This document shows positions 53,734 to 62,209 of a stretch of 64,000 nucleotides of DNA, piece after piece. This DNA is from Pseudoxanthomonas sacheonensis. GTDB taxonomy: Bacteria > Pseudomonadota > Gammaproteobacteria > Xanthomonadales > Xanthomonadaceae. A program made the translations under genes and the position numbers. Numbering within the stretch: the stretch's first letter is position 1; every line of letters begins with the position of its first letter. Under the pieces are notes generated by a model. The model was not told where the DNA came from, ran no database searches, and saw nothing but the letters and a program-made list of their open reading frames with translations. The stretch spans positions 1 to 64,000 of the forward strand of contig NZ_PDWS01000003.1 in assembly GCF_010093305.1 (NCBI RefSeq), in the 5' to 3' direction.

Positions 53734-55226
53734 GCGCCTATCCTTCTCGCCTGCTGGATGCGCTGCGCGGTCGGGACGCCCGCGTTATCACCGCCGACGG
53801 AACGATCAGCGACTCAGCGTTATCCGATCGAATCAAGCGCCTCGCCGAAGATCTGGATAGCGCGGGCGTCAGGCGCGTTGCCAGCCAGCTGGATAACGGC
53901 CCGCATTGGCTGATCCTCGATCTGGCGCTGCGCGAGCTTGGAGCGGTTCACATACCGCTTCCGACATTCTTTTCCTCCAGCCAAGCGGACCACGCGCTGA
54001 AATCGAGCGGTGCTCAATGCGTCATTACCGCTCCGCATGCGCCCATGCCCGTGGGAACGGAGGAACTGGCAGGAATGCTCGATGACAGCAACCTCGCGTA
54101 CTGGCGCATTGCCGGCGATTCCCAGGCTTTGCTACCCGTTGATACGAGTTGCATTACCTATACCTCCGGAACGACCGGTCGTCCGAAGGGCGTGTGCCTG
54201 AGCACGACCGCCTTGCTGGAAGTGGCTGGATCGCTGGTGCAGGCGTCATCCGCCATTTCGCCTACCCGGCATCTTTGCCTGATGCCATTGTCGACGCTGC
54301 TGGAGAATGTCGCTGGTTTATACGCCACGTTGCTGGCCGATGCGCAGATAGTGCTGCCGACGCTGGCAGAGATCGGTTACACCGGTGCCTCGGGGCTCGA
54401 TGTGCCTACCTTGCTGCGCTGCCTGCACCGATTCCAGCCCGAGAGCGTCATTCTCGTTCCCCAATTGCTGCTTGCGCTAGTGATGGCGGCAGAACAGGGG
54501 GCTCCGTTGCCGCCTTCGTTGCGCTACTTGGCTGTAGGTGGAGGTCGCGTCGGCCCATCGCTGCTCGCGCGCGCGCGCGCGGCTGGATTGCCGGTATATG
54601 AGGGCTATGGGCTGACCGAATGCGCGTCGGTGGTTTGTCTTAACCGTCCCGGCGCCAATCGGGACGGCACCGTTGGGCAGACATTGCCGCACGCAAGCAT
54701 CAGTGTCGTAGAGGGCGAGATCCAGGTAGAGGGCGCACGCGCACTCGGCTATCTCGGAGACGAAACCCTCCCCGAAGGCCCTATCCGTACTGGCGACCTT
54801 GGACACCTCGATCAGGACGGGTTCCTGCATGTCACCGGGCGACGCAAGAATGTTTTCATTACGGCCTTTGGCAGGAATGTCTCGCCCGAATGGGTGGAGA
54901 GCGAGTTGCTGTCCCACCCTGCCCTTGCCCAGGCAGTGGTGTGGGGAGAGGCGCAGGCGGACAACGTGGCAGTGCTGGTGCCGCGACGCGGCGACCTGGA
55001 TGACGCCGCTCTTGTCAGGGCCCTTGCCGAGGTCAACGCCGACCTGCCCGACTACGCACGCATCGCGCGCTTCGTCAGGGCCCCGTCGCCTTTCAGTGCG
55101 GCCAACGGGCTGCTGACAAGCAATGGACGTCCGCGACGCGAAGCGATCCTGTCGCAGTACCAAGCTGCGGTAGACGAATGCTACCGCCGCCCACCCGCCG
55201 TTGTTGTTTCCGGAGCTATCGCGTGA
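53730..55226 (+). CDS. AMP-forming acyl/aryl ligase
   Basis: ANL-superfamily adenylating enzyme, 498 residues from a GTG overlapping the previous stop. TYTSGTTGRPKG at 143-154 is the P-loop, YEGYGLTEC near 293 is motif A5, TGDLG near 353 is A7, and GRRKNVFITAFGRNVSP the hinge with the C-terminal domain. The family activates carboxylates as acyl-AMP and then transfers them to CoA or a carrier. No carrier protein is encoded nearby. Coupled downstream to a diiron oxidase gene, it probably activates that enzyme's substrate or product. Confidence 0.9.
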   Translation: MSAYPSRLLDALRGRDARVITADGTISDSALSDRIKRLAEDLDSAGVRRVASQLDNGPHWLILDLALRELGAVHIPLPTFFSSSQADHALKSSGAQCVITAPHAPMPVGTEELAGMLDDSNLAYWRIAGDSQALLPVDTSCITYTSGTTGRPKGVCLSTTALLEVAGSLVQASSAISPTRHLCLMPLSTLLENVAGLYATLLADAQIVLPTLAEIGYTGASGLDVPTLLRCLHRFQPESVILVPQLLLALVMAAEQGAPLPPSLRYLAVGGGRVGPSLLARARAAGLPVYEGYGLTECASVVCLNRPGANRDGTVGQTLPHASISVVEGEIQVEGARALGYLGDETLPEGPIRTGDLGHLDQDGFLHVTGRRKNVFITAFGRNVSPEWVESELLSHPALAQAVVWGEAQADNVAVLVPRRGDLDDAALVRALAEVNADLPDYARIARFVRAPSPFSAANGLLTSNGRPRREAILSQYQAAVDECYRRPPAVVVSGAIA

Positions 55227-55897
55227 GTTTCCATACCGAACTGCTTGACCAGACCCAACGGGAACGCGCTGCCCTGGTTTCGATTCCTATCATTCAGTCC
55301 GCGCTGGGCGGCCACATTGCCCGCGACGACTATGTCGCTTTCCTGGGCCAGGCCTACCACCACGTGCGCCACACCGTGCCGCTGCTGATGGCTTGCGGCG
55401 CTCGTCTGCCGGCACGATTGGAGTGGCTGCGCACGGCTGTTGGCGAGTATATCGAGGAAGAAATGGGGCACCAGGAATGGATCCTGGATGATTTGGCTGC
55501 GTGTGGCGCGGATCGTGCCGAAGCAGCCGCGTCTTCGCCGTCGTTGGCCACCGAACTGATGGTGAGCTATGCCTACGACACCATCCAGCGGGGCAATCCG
55601 GTCGGTTTCTTCGGCATGGTGCTGGTATTGGAAGGTACGAGCGTCGCTCTGGCCACGCGGGCCGCCAATAGCATCCAGGCGTCGCTCGATCTGCCACGCA
55701 ACGCGTTCAGCTACCTACTCTCGCACGGCGACCTCGATATCGAACATGTCGGCTTCTTCGAGGGCCTGATGGACCGCTTGGATGACGCAGGCGATCAGCA
55801 GGCCGTGATCCATGCCGCTCGCCGCTTCTACGTACTCTATGGCGACATCTTCCGAACCTTGCGTACCGATGGCGTACGGCTGGCCGAGGCAGCGTGA
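55223..55897 (+). CDS. Haem-oxygenase-like diiron oxidase (HDO)
   Basis: A 224-residue TenA/iron-containing redox enzyme family protein with a GTG start overlapping the ligase stop. It shows the complete HDO ligand pattern: Glu80-x-x-His83, Glu137, and His168-xxx-Asp172-xx-His175. This is the spacing known from UndA. The catalytic Cys of thiaminase TenA is not evident. HDOs oxidise small carboxylates, amino acids or fatty acids (desaturation, decarboxylation, N-oxygenation). The neighbouring adenylating ligase, SDR and T_hemolysin protein make a tailored small molecule or lipid likely; product unknown. Confidence 0.87.
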   Translation: MSFHTELLDQTQRERAALVSIPIIQSALGGHIARDDYVAFLGQAYHHVRHTVPLLMACGARLPARLEWLRTAVGEYIEEEMGHQEWILDDLAACGADRAEAAASSPSLATELMVSYAYDTIQRGNPVGFFGMVLVLEGTSVALATRAANSIQASLDLPRNAFSYLLSHGDLDIEHVGFFEGLMDRLDDAGDQQAVIHAARRFYVLYGDIFRTLRTDGVRLAEAA

Positions 55898-56736
55898 TGG
55901 ATCTGGCCGGCAAGACCGTGATACTGACCGGTGCAAGCGGCGGCATCGGCGCGCCGTTGTGCAGGGCATTGGCCGCGGCTGGCGCCTCCATTCTGGCGGT
56001 GGGTCGCAATCAGCATCGACTCGATCAGCTGCAGCGCGGTCTGCCCGCAGGACGGGGGCATAGCGTATTGGCCGACCTAGGCACCGCAGAAGGTCGGGAA
56101 CACCTGCTGCAGGCGGTTCGGGAACTGCAGTCGCCACCTTCACTGCTGGTGATCGGGCACGCACAAAGCGCGTTCGGGCTGTTCGATGAGCAGGATCCGG
56201 CCGCTCTGGAAGCTATGTTGCAAACCAACCTGGTCGGTTCGACCTTGCTGATACACGCCCTGTTGCCGATCTTGCGCGCGCAAGCCCAGGCTTCGGTGGT
56301 GGTGATCGGATCCACTTTCGGGAGCCTGGGCTATCCGGCTTTCGCCGCCTACAGCGCCAGCAAGTTCGGCCTGCGTGGATTGATGGAGGCGTTGGCACGC
56401 GAATATGCCGACACGTCGCTTCGCTTTCAGTATCTGGCTCCGCGGGCAACGCGCACGGCGTTCAATACACCGGCAGTGGACGCACTCAATACCGAGCTGA
56501 AAGTCGCTTCGGACCCGCCAGAAGAGGTGGCGGAAAAGTTAGTCGAATCCATCATCCGCGGCGAACCCCGGCGACAGTTGGGTTGGCCGGAAAAACTCTT
56601 TGTACGCATCAACGGAATCTTGCCGTCCCTGGTCGATAGCAGTCTGCGCGGCCAGTTGTCCATCATCCGTCGCCACGCCCAAAGGCAGGGACGGCCATCC
56701 CCGGAGGAAACGTCTCATGAAACGGTCCCGCGTTAA
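55897..56736 (+). CDS. SDR-family oxidoreductase of the HDO cluster
   Basis: Classical short-chain dehydrogenase, 279 residues. TGASGGIG near 13-20, NLVGS in the middle of the sheet, the catalytic Ser in GSTFGS and YSASK supply the active site. The C-terminal extension (VRINGILPSLVDSSLRGQL) is amphipathic and may bind membranes, as in lipid-active SDRs. Its ATG overlaps the oxidase stop (TGATG). It likely reduces or oxidises a keto/hydroxy group of the ligase-oxidase product. Confidence 0.9.
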   Translation: MDLAGKTVILTGASGGIGAPLCRALAAAGASILAVGRNQHRLDQLQRGLPAGRGHSVLADLGTAEGREHLLQAVRELQSPPSLLVIGHAQSAFGLFDEQDPAALEAMLQTNLVGSTLLIHALLPILRAQAQASVVVIGSTFGSLGYPAFAAYSASKFGLRGLMEALAREYADTSLRFQYLAPRATRTAFNTPAVDALNTELKVASDPPEEVAEKLVESIIRGEPRRQLGWPEKLFVRINGILPSLVDSSLRGQLSIIRRHAQRQGRPSPEETSHETVPR

Positions 56737-57385
56737 CAACATGCTTATCCTGATCCTCGGCGCGACGATGGTACTGGTTTGTCTGGCCTGCACCGCCGGA
56801 CCGAATGCCGCGTCCAATGTCCAGGCAATACGGGACCGGTGGGCGCAAATCAATTACCAAGTGCCGAAGCCACAACGAGAAGCAGCCTTCGAGAGTCTTG
56901 CCAAGCAGGCCGGCAGTGCCAAGCAGGCGCAGCCGCGCGACGCGGCCGCGCTCATCTGGGAAGGCATCGTGTTGTCCAGCCTGGCCGGCGAGAAAGGCGG
57001 CATGGGGGCACTGGGATTGGTCAAGCAGGCGCGCGCGGATTTCGAGGCCGCACTGAAGCTCGAACCTGGCGCGCTGAATGGCGCTGCCTACACAAGCCTG
57101 GGCGCGCTTTACTATCAGGTACCCGGCTGGCCGCTCGGGTTCGGCGATGACGACACCGCGCGCACCATGTTGAAGAAAGGTCTGGCCATCGATCCCGATG
57201 GCATCGATGCGAACTACTTCTACGGCGACTTCCTGCGGGACCAGAAGGACTGGGCAGGAGCCAAGGCAGCTTTCGAGAAGGCGCTGGCAGCACCTGCCCG
57301 CCCCGGTCGTGAGGTCGCCGATGCAGGGCGTCGCAAGGAGGCCGCGGCCAAATTGGATGAGGTGCGCGCCCACCTTGCCAAGTAG
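56717..57385 (+). CDS. TPR lipoprotein (TatT-like)
   Basis: A 222-residue lipoprotein: signal peptide with lipobox ending CLAC near 25, then helical tetratricopeptide-like repeats (ALKLEPGALNGAAYTSLGAL, GLAIDPDGIDANYFYGDFL). It resembles the T component of periplasmic TRAP-associated TatT proteins, which bind hydrophobic ligands. GGAGGAAA gives a strong start inside the SDR 3' end. Attached to the HDO cluster, it may hold or shuttle a hydrophobic product across the periplasm. Confidence 0.85.
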   Translation: MKRSRVNNMLILILGATMVLVCLACTAGPNAASNVQAIRDRWAQINYQVPKPQREAAFESLAKQAGSAKQAQPRDAAALIWEGIVLSSLAGEKGGMGALGLVKQARADFEAALKLEPGALNGAAYTSLGALYYQVPGWPLGFGDDDTARTMLKKGLAIDPDGIDANYFYGDFLRDQKDWAGAKAAFEKALAAPARPGREVADAGRRKEAAAKLDEVRAHLAK

Positions 57386-57409
57386 ACGGGCCAGGACCAG
57401 ACTTGCCGC

Positions 57410-58099
57410 ATGCGAATACTGTTGGCCGAAGACGACGCATCGCTGGGAGAAGGCATCCAGACTGCTTTGAAGCGAGCCGCTTTCGCTGTGGATTGGGTGA
57501 AAGACGGGTCCGGTGCGCTAGCGGCCATCAACGATGGCAACATCGATCTGGTGGTGCTTGATCTGGGGCTGCCCCGGATGGACGGCATCGAAGTGATCCG
57601 GCAAGTGCGGGCGTCCGGTGGCGGCGTGCCCATCCTCGTGCTCAGCGCACGCGAGCGCTCCACCGATCGCACGCTGGGCCTGGATGTCGGTGCGGATGAC
57701 TACCTGGGCAAGCCATTCGATACCGCGGAGCTGCTCGCGCGGGTGCGCGCGCTTCTCCGTCGTAGTGCCGGTCGCGCGCAACCCACGCTGGAATCTGGCG
57801 CACTGCGTTTGGATCCCGCCCGTTTGACGGCCACCTGGCACGGCCGCTCGCTCGATCTGACTCGACGCGAATTCGCCCTGCTTCGTTTACTGATGGAGCA
57901 ACACGGCCGTCCGATGGCGCGCGAAACCATTCAGCGGCACCTCTATGGGTGGGAAGAAGACGTGGCCAGCAACGCTGTGGATGTTCACGTGCACCAGCTG
58001 CGGCGGAAGCTTGAGCCAGGACTGATACGCACCGTGCGCGGGATCGGATACGCGATGGACCGGCCCTCCGCCGTCTTGCCCGATGGCAAGGCCGAATGA
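57410..58099 (+). CDS. OmpR-family response regulator (QseB/PmrA type)
   Basis: A 229-residue response regulator. The receiver domain has acidic pocket EDD at 7-9, phospho-acceptor Asp51 and Lys101 (LGKPFD). The winged-helix DNA-binding domain covers about 130-222. It overlaps the kinase gene by 4 bp. Location 24 bp after the lipoprotein gene suggests it reads through with, and probably controls, the HDO cluster. Confidence 0.95.
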   Translation: MRILLAEDDASLGEGIQTALKRAAFAVDWVKDGSGALAAINDGNIDLVVLDLGLPRMDGIEVIRQVRASGGGVPILVLSARERSTDRTLGLDVGADDYLGKPFDTAELLARVRALLRRSAGRAQPTLESGALRLDPARLTATWHGRSLDLTRREFALLRLLMEQHGRPMARETIQRHLYGWEEDVASNAVDVHVHQLRRKLEPGLIRTVRGIGYAMDRPSAVLPDGKAE

Positions 58100-59487
58100 A
58101 TTCTATCCGTCGGACCTTGCTGGCCTCACTCCTCGGAGTGTTGACGGTACTTATGACCTTGGCTGCCGTGCTCAGTTATCGGGCGGGCTTGCAAGAGGCC
58201 GGGGAGATGTTTGACGCTCGCTTGGTGCAATCCTCGCGGGTGTTGCTGAACCTCGTGGACGAGCCGCTTAGCGACCTTACCGAGTATCCCGGGCAACCGA
58301 TCGTGCTGCGCGGCTGGCATGGTCGGGCCCAGGGTGTAGGCGAGGCGCTGGCGTTCAAGGATGGCCACGCCTACGAGAACAAGCTCGCCTTCCAAGTATG
58401 GGATGCGCAGGGCCATCTTATGTTGCGATCGGACAGTGCGCCCGAGACAAAGCTGGCCCCGCTTTCGCCAGGATATTCGGATGCGCTGATCGACGGCGAG
58501 CAATGGCGGGTATTCACGCTGCGCTCGCCGCCCGGTCGATGGTTCCAATCGGCAGAGCGTGCCGACATCCGCCAGGAGCTTGCCGAGGACATCGCCATCG
58601 GCACGCTATTACCCCTGCTCCTGGCACTTCCATTGATGGCCCTGGCGATCTGGGCAACCGTCATCTGGGCGATGAGGCCGTTGTCGCGCGTGTCCGACGA
58701 GATCGGCGAACGCGATCCAGAGCGGATGTCGCCCCTGGATACGGGCAACCTTCCGCTTGAAACGCACGGCCTAGTGCGCGCGGTCAATGGCCTGCTCCAT
58801 CGTCTGGATGCCGCCTTGGCGCGCGAGCGCCAATTCATCGCAGATGCGGCTCACGAACTCCGCACGCCTATCAGCGCGCTCAAAGTCCACGCCTGCAATG
58901 CGCGCGAAGCCGCAGACGCGAGCGAGCGCCGCGCTTCACAGGAACATCTTGATCAAAGCATCGCGCGTGTTGAGCGCCTCGTAGCGCAGTTGCTTTCTCT
59001 GAATAGAGCCGAAAGGGCTTCCCAAGATCCACTGCAAACACACGTGGATCTGGGCGCACTCGTACGCGTGGAGATTGATGAGATAAAGCCGCTTTCCCTA
59101 CAAAAACGGCAGACAATCCGTCTTCAACTGGCCGACACCCGAGTATTGGGCGATGAACTGGCCTTGGGACCCCTTGTCCGCAATCTCTTGGAGAATGCAA
59201 TTCGCTACACGCCCGATGGTGGAACCATCATGGTCTCGACCAGCGTCGAGCCGGACTGGGCAAGGCTGGAAATCGAGGATTCTGGGCCTGGCATTCCCGA
59301 GGAGTCGCGTGATCGCGTATTTGATCGTTTCCATCGAATCGTAGGAAGTGACGTAGAAGGCAGTGGACTGGGTTTAGCCATTGTGCGGAAAATCATCGAT
59401 GACCATGGCGGCCGCATAACCTTGGGTACCTCCGAAACGCTTGGAGGACTAGCAGCCACCGTTTGGCTTCCGCGCCACACGACCTAA
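58096..59487 (+). CDS. Sensor histidine kinase (QseC/PmrB type)
   Basis: Inner-membrane kinase of 463 residues with helices at about 8-30 and 168-192 flanking a periplasmic sensor of about 135 residues. The H-box has His253 (AHELRTPISALK); N-box NLLENAIRYTPDG, and G-boxes EDSGPGIP and GSGLGLAIVRKI are intact. Periplasmic sensing could read the product of the HDO cluster or membrane state. Confidence 0.94.
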   Translation: MNSIRRTLLASLLGVLTVLMTLAAVLSYRAGLQEAGEMFDARLVQSSRVLLNLVDEPLSDLTEYPGQPIVLRGWHGRAQGVGEALAFKDGHAYENKLAFQVWDAQGHLMLRSDSAPETKLAPLSPGYSDALIDGEQWRVFTLRSPPGRWFQSAERADIRQELAEDIAIGTLLPLLLALPLMALAIWATVIWAMRPLSRVSDEIGERDPERMSPLDTGNLPLETHGLVRAVNGLLHRLDAALARERQFIADAAHELRTPISALKVHACNAREAADASERRASQEHLDQSIARVERLVAQLLSLNRAERASQDPLQTHVDLGALVRVEIDEIKPLSLQKRQTIRLQLADTRVLGDELALGPLVRNLLENAIRYTPDGGTIMVSTSVEPDWARLEIEDSGPGIPEESRDRVFDRFHRIVGSDVEGSGLGLAIVRKIIDDHGGRITLGTSETLGGLAATVWLPRHTT

Positions 59488-59677
59488 TCCGCCTCGCGGG
59501 CCGCTGCATTCTTCCGTCAAGGTAAATCTCGAGAAAGCCCAAGCAACCGACCAGCCCGTGTCGGATATGAGGCACCCGAACCGACGGCGCCGACCGACAC
59601 TGGGGACCGCTGCTCTTTCGGTCAGCGCATCTCGGACTTCCCGGGATTCGGAATTACTTTGCTCTTGAGGGCAGAAG

Positions 59678-59832
59678 TTATCGTTCTTCTCCGATGCGGA
59701 AGATCGACCAAAACAACCATGGCACCATCAACCAAGGAACGGCAGACCCAACAAAGTCGATCCACCCTTCATCGTTATGGCGATCGGGCAGCCGAGGATG
59801 AGTACCGCAATCAGCAGCCCCCGGCCAGGCGA
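59678..59832 (-). pseudogene. UbiB C-terminal fragment
   Basis: The minus strand encodes a frameshifted match to the last 50 residues of the ABC1 kinase at 27367: PWLFWSIFRIGEER and stop correspond to LWLLWSIFRSGGGR and stop. The match spans the last membrane helices, and the 3' flanks are also alike. It directly follows the UspA gene. The rest of the 345-bp gap after the kinase gene (59488-59677) shows nothing. Confidence 0.8.
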
Positions 59833-60681
59833 TCATCGGGACATCATCAGCGGCACCTCCACGCCTTCGAATATCGTCCGCGTGGCGCCGCCCAGCAAGA
59901 GATCGCTGATGCGCGGATGCGCGCGGCCGCCGGCCACCAGCATGTCCGCACCGAGGTCTCTGCACCGCTCAAGCAGTACTGCTCCGGCATCGGTGCCCGT
60001 GTGCTGTTCAAGCGTCACCTGCACGCCATGCCGCGCCAGATGCGCGGCCATGTCCGCACCAGGCTCCGATCCGTAGGAGCCCCGCAAGCGTCCTTCCGGT
60101 ACGACGACCAAATGCACCGATTCGGCCAAGGCCAGGAACAGCATGGCGTCGGCAATCGCCCGCGCCGCTTCCCGCCCTCCGTTCCAGCCGACTACGATGC
60201 GTCGCGCGGTCCGGTCTTCCGGCCAATCTTCCGGCAGGAGCAAGCAGGGACGGCCTGACTCGAAAATAAAGCGTTCCGATAAGCCTAGACGCGTGGTTCT
60301 GTTCTGCCGACAAGCGGGAGGGCCGAGAATCGCCAAACTCGCATGCCGCGCGTGCTGCATCAATGCCTCACTGTCTTCATTGTCCGAAACGCGCCACTCC
60401 GAACTGAAGCTTCGGTTGTGCACAAGTGCGTCGAAGTCCTCCCGCGCCCTGGAGAGCGATTCCGCTGCCGCCTTCGAGTGCTCGGCCAGCATGTCCGTCA
60501 GAGCGGCGCCTACCGCGAAACCCGCATACGGCTCCAACGCGAGTTCACGAACGACAAAGGTGGCGATCAGGTGCGCACGCCACTGTTTCGCCAGCAAAGC
60601 CGCATAGCGTAGCCGCGAGTCGCGCTCCCGAGCGGGCTCGAGAAAGACAACCAGATCTGCTGGCGCTGCGATGTCCACCAT
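59833..60681 (-). CDS. Universal stress protein (UspA family, tandem type)
   Basis: A 282-residue universal stress protein. An N-terminal Usp-like half (about 1-155) has a degenerate nucleotide site. A C-terminal half (RRIVVGWNGGREAARAIADA, ending GGATRTIFEGVEVPLMMSR) has a recognisable but altered G-2x-G-9x-G site. GGAGAG precedes the ATG at 60681. FNR-type box 7 in its promoter and the many Usp genes in low-oxygen regulons suggest survival during hypoxia. Two fragments of close relatives lie elsewhere in the window. Confidence 0.9.
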   Translation of the reverse strand: MVDIAAPADLVVFLEPARERDSRLRYAALLAKQWRAHLIATFVVRELALEPYAGFAVGAALTDMLAEHSKAAAESLSRAREDFDALVHNRSFSSEWRVSDNEDSEALMQHARHASLAILGPPACRQNRTTRLGLSERFIFESGRPCLLLPEDWPEDRTARRIVVGWNGGREAARAIADAMLFLALAESVHLVVVPEGRLRGSYGSEPGADMAAHLARHGVQVTLEQHTGTDAGAVLLERCRDLGADMLVAGGRAHPRISDLLLGGATRTIFEGVEVPLMMSR

Positions 60682-60736
60682 GGCGAACTCTCCGTCGTAA
60701 GAGGCTTCAGGATGACCTCGCCCGTCTTGAGAGGAA

Positions 60737-60750
60737 TTGACTTGGATCAA
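60737..60750. promoter_or_regulatory. FNR/Anr-type box 7, shared by divergent genes
   Basis: TTGACTTGGATCAA, centred 62 bp from the UspA start and only 42 bp from the MBL-fold gene start. For UspA the class II geometry gives a leader of about 21 nt that includes the GGAGAG site. Confidence 0.75.
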
Positions 60751-60785
60751 CGAACATTTTGGCGCCCGGGCCATCATCGATACCC

Positions 60786-62177
60786 ATGACGACGGACTCT
60801 TCAAACCCGAAAACCGGATTCCGGGTGCAGTTTCTCGGCGCCAACGGAACCGTGACGGGCTCTCGTTACCTGGTCGAAGCAGGCGGCCGCAGAATCCTGG
60901 TCGACTGCGGGCTGTTCCAGGGCTACAAGCCGTTGCGGTTGAGGAATTGGGCGCCCTTCCCGGTCGATCCGGCGTCGATCGACGCGGTGGTCCTGACCCA
61001 TGCCCATCTCGACCATAGCGGCTACCTGCCCCGCCTCGTGCGTTCGGGCTTCAACGGTGCGGTGTGGTGCACGCAGGCGACCGGCAGTTTGTGCGGCATC
61101 CTGCTGCCCGACTCGGGGCGCCTGCTGGAAGAGGAAGCCGGATACGCCAATCGGGCAGGCACGTCCAAGCATCATCCAGCGGAGCCGCTCTACAGCGAAC
61201 AGGACGCGAACAGGAGCTTGCGGCAGCTGCGCGGCGTAGCGTTCGAAGAGGTCTTCGAGCCGGTGCCTGGGGTTAAAGCCAGCCTGCGTCTGCAGGGCCA
61301 TATCCTGGGCGCGGCAGCGGTAACGCTCGAATGCCAAGGCAAGCGCATCACCTTCAGCGGAGACCTCGGCCGGCCGCATGATCCAGTCATGCCCGCGCCT
61401 TTGCCTCCGGCCGATTCGGACTGGATCGTCACCGAGTCCACTTATGGCGACCGTGCGCATCCACCGGAAACTCTCAAGGAAGAGCTGGGCAAGACGCTGC
61501 GCCGCGTTGCCGCCCGTGGCGGCGTCGTGGTGATCCCGGCATTCGCCGTGGGGCGTGCGCAGCTTCTGCTGCACATCATCGCCCAGTTGCAGAACGCTGG
61601 CGAGGTTCCGGCCGTGCCGGTGTACTTGAACAGCCCCATGGCGACGGGCGTCACCGATCTGTATCGGCGTTATCCCGACCTTCATCGTATCGACAGCGCC
61701 GGCCTGGATGAACTCGAGCGGATAACCCGGATGGTTACCAGCGCCGAGGAATCCAAAGCGCTCAATCGGCGCAAGGGGCCGATGGTGATCGTTTCTGCAA
61801 GCGGAATGGTCACCGGCGGGCGCGTCCTGCATCATCTCATCGCATTCGCCCCGGACCCTAAAAATGCCATCATCCTGTGTGGATTCCAGGCCGGCGGTAC
61901 CCGGGGCGCCGCCATCGCGGCGGGCGCCAAAACGGTACGGATCTATGGACAGGATGTCCCGATTCGTGCCGAGGTAGTCCAACTCTCCGCGGCCTCGGCG
62001 CACGCCGATGCCGACGAGATCCTCGCTTGGCTGCGCCAGGCGCCCCGCCGGCCACACGGTGTGTTCGTGACCCACGGCGAACCCGATGCGGCCGACGCCT
62101 TGCGCGTGCGCATACAACGCGAGCTTGGCTGGACGGCGCACATTCCGGAGTATCTGGAATACGCCGATCTGGCATGA
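60786..62177 (+). CDS. MBL-fold beta-CASP RNA exonuclease-like protein
   Basis: Metallo-beta-lactamase-fold nuclease of the beta-CASP group, 463 residues. The zinc motif is His72-x-His74-x-Asp76-His77 (THAHLDHSG). FSGDLGRP, the beta-CASP block with SASGMVTGGR, and VFVTHGEP (final His ligand) follow in order. This Ysh1/CPSF73-like bacterial subgroup often lies beside Usp genes. The start at 60786 has no clear ribosome site. If transcription begins at the class II position of box 7, the message would be leaderless. Role presumably RNA turnover under stress. Confidence 0.9.
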   Translation: MTTDSSNPKTGFRVQFLGANGTVTGSRYLVEAGGRRILVDCGLFQGYKPLRLRNWAPFPVDPASIDAVVLTHAHLDHSGYLPRLVRSGFNGAVWCTQATGSLCGILLPDSGRLLEEEAGYANRAGTSKHHPAEPLYSEQDANRSLRQLRGVAFEEVFEPVPGVKASLRLQGHILGAAAVTLECQGKRITFSGDLGRPHDPVMPAPLPPADSDWIVTESTYGDRAHPPETLKEELGKTLRRVAARGGVVVIPAFAVGRAQLLLHIIAQLQNAGEVPAVPVYLNSPMATGVTDLYRRYPDLHRIDSAGLDELERITRMVTSAEESKALNRRKGPMVIVSASGMVTGGRVLHHLIAFAPDPKNAIILCGFQAGGTRGAAIAAGAKTVRIYGQDVPIRAEVVQLSAASAHADADEILAWLRQAPRRPHGVFVTHGEPDAADALRVRIQRELGWTAHIPEYLEYADLA

Positions 62178-62209
62178 CGCTTCCCGCGCTCCGGAATCCC
62201 CAGACGCGC

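Noticed and set aside
55223..55897. Thiaminase TenA of vitamin salvage
   Set aside because: The full diiron ligand set is present and no thiamine gene is nearby.
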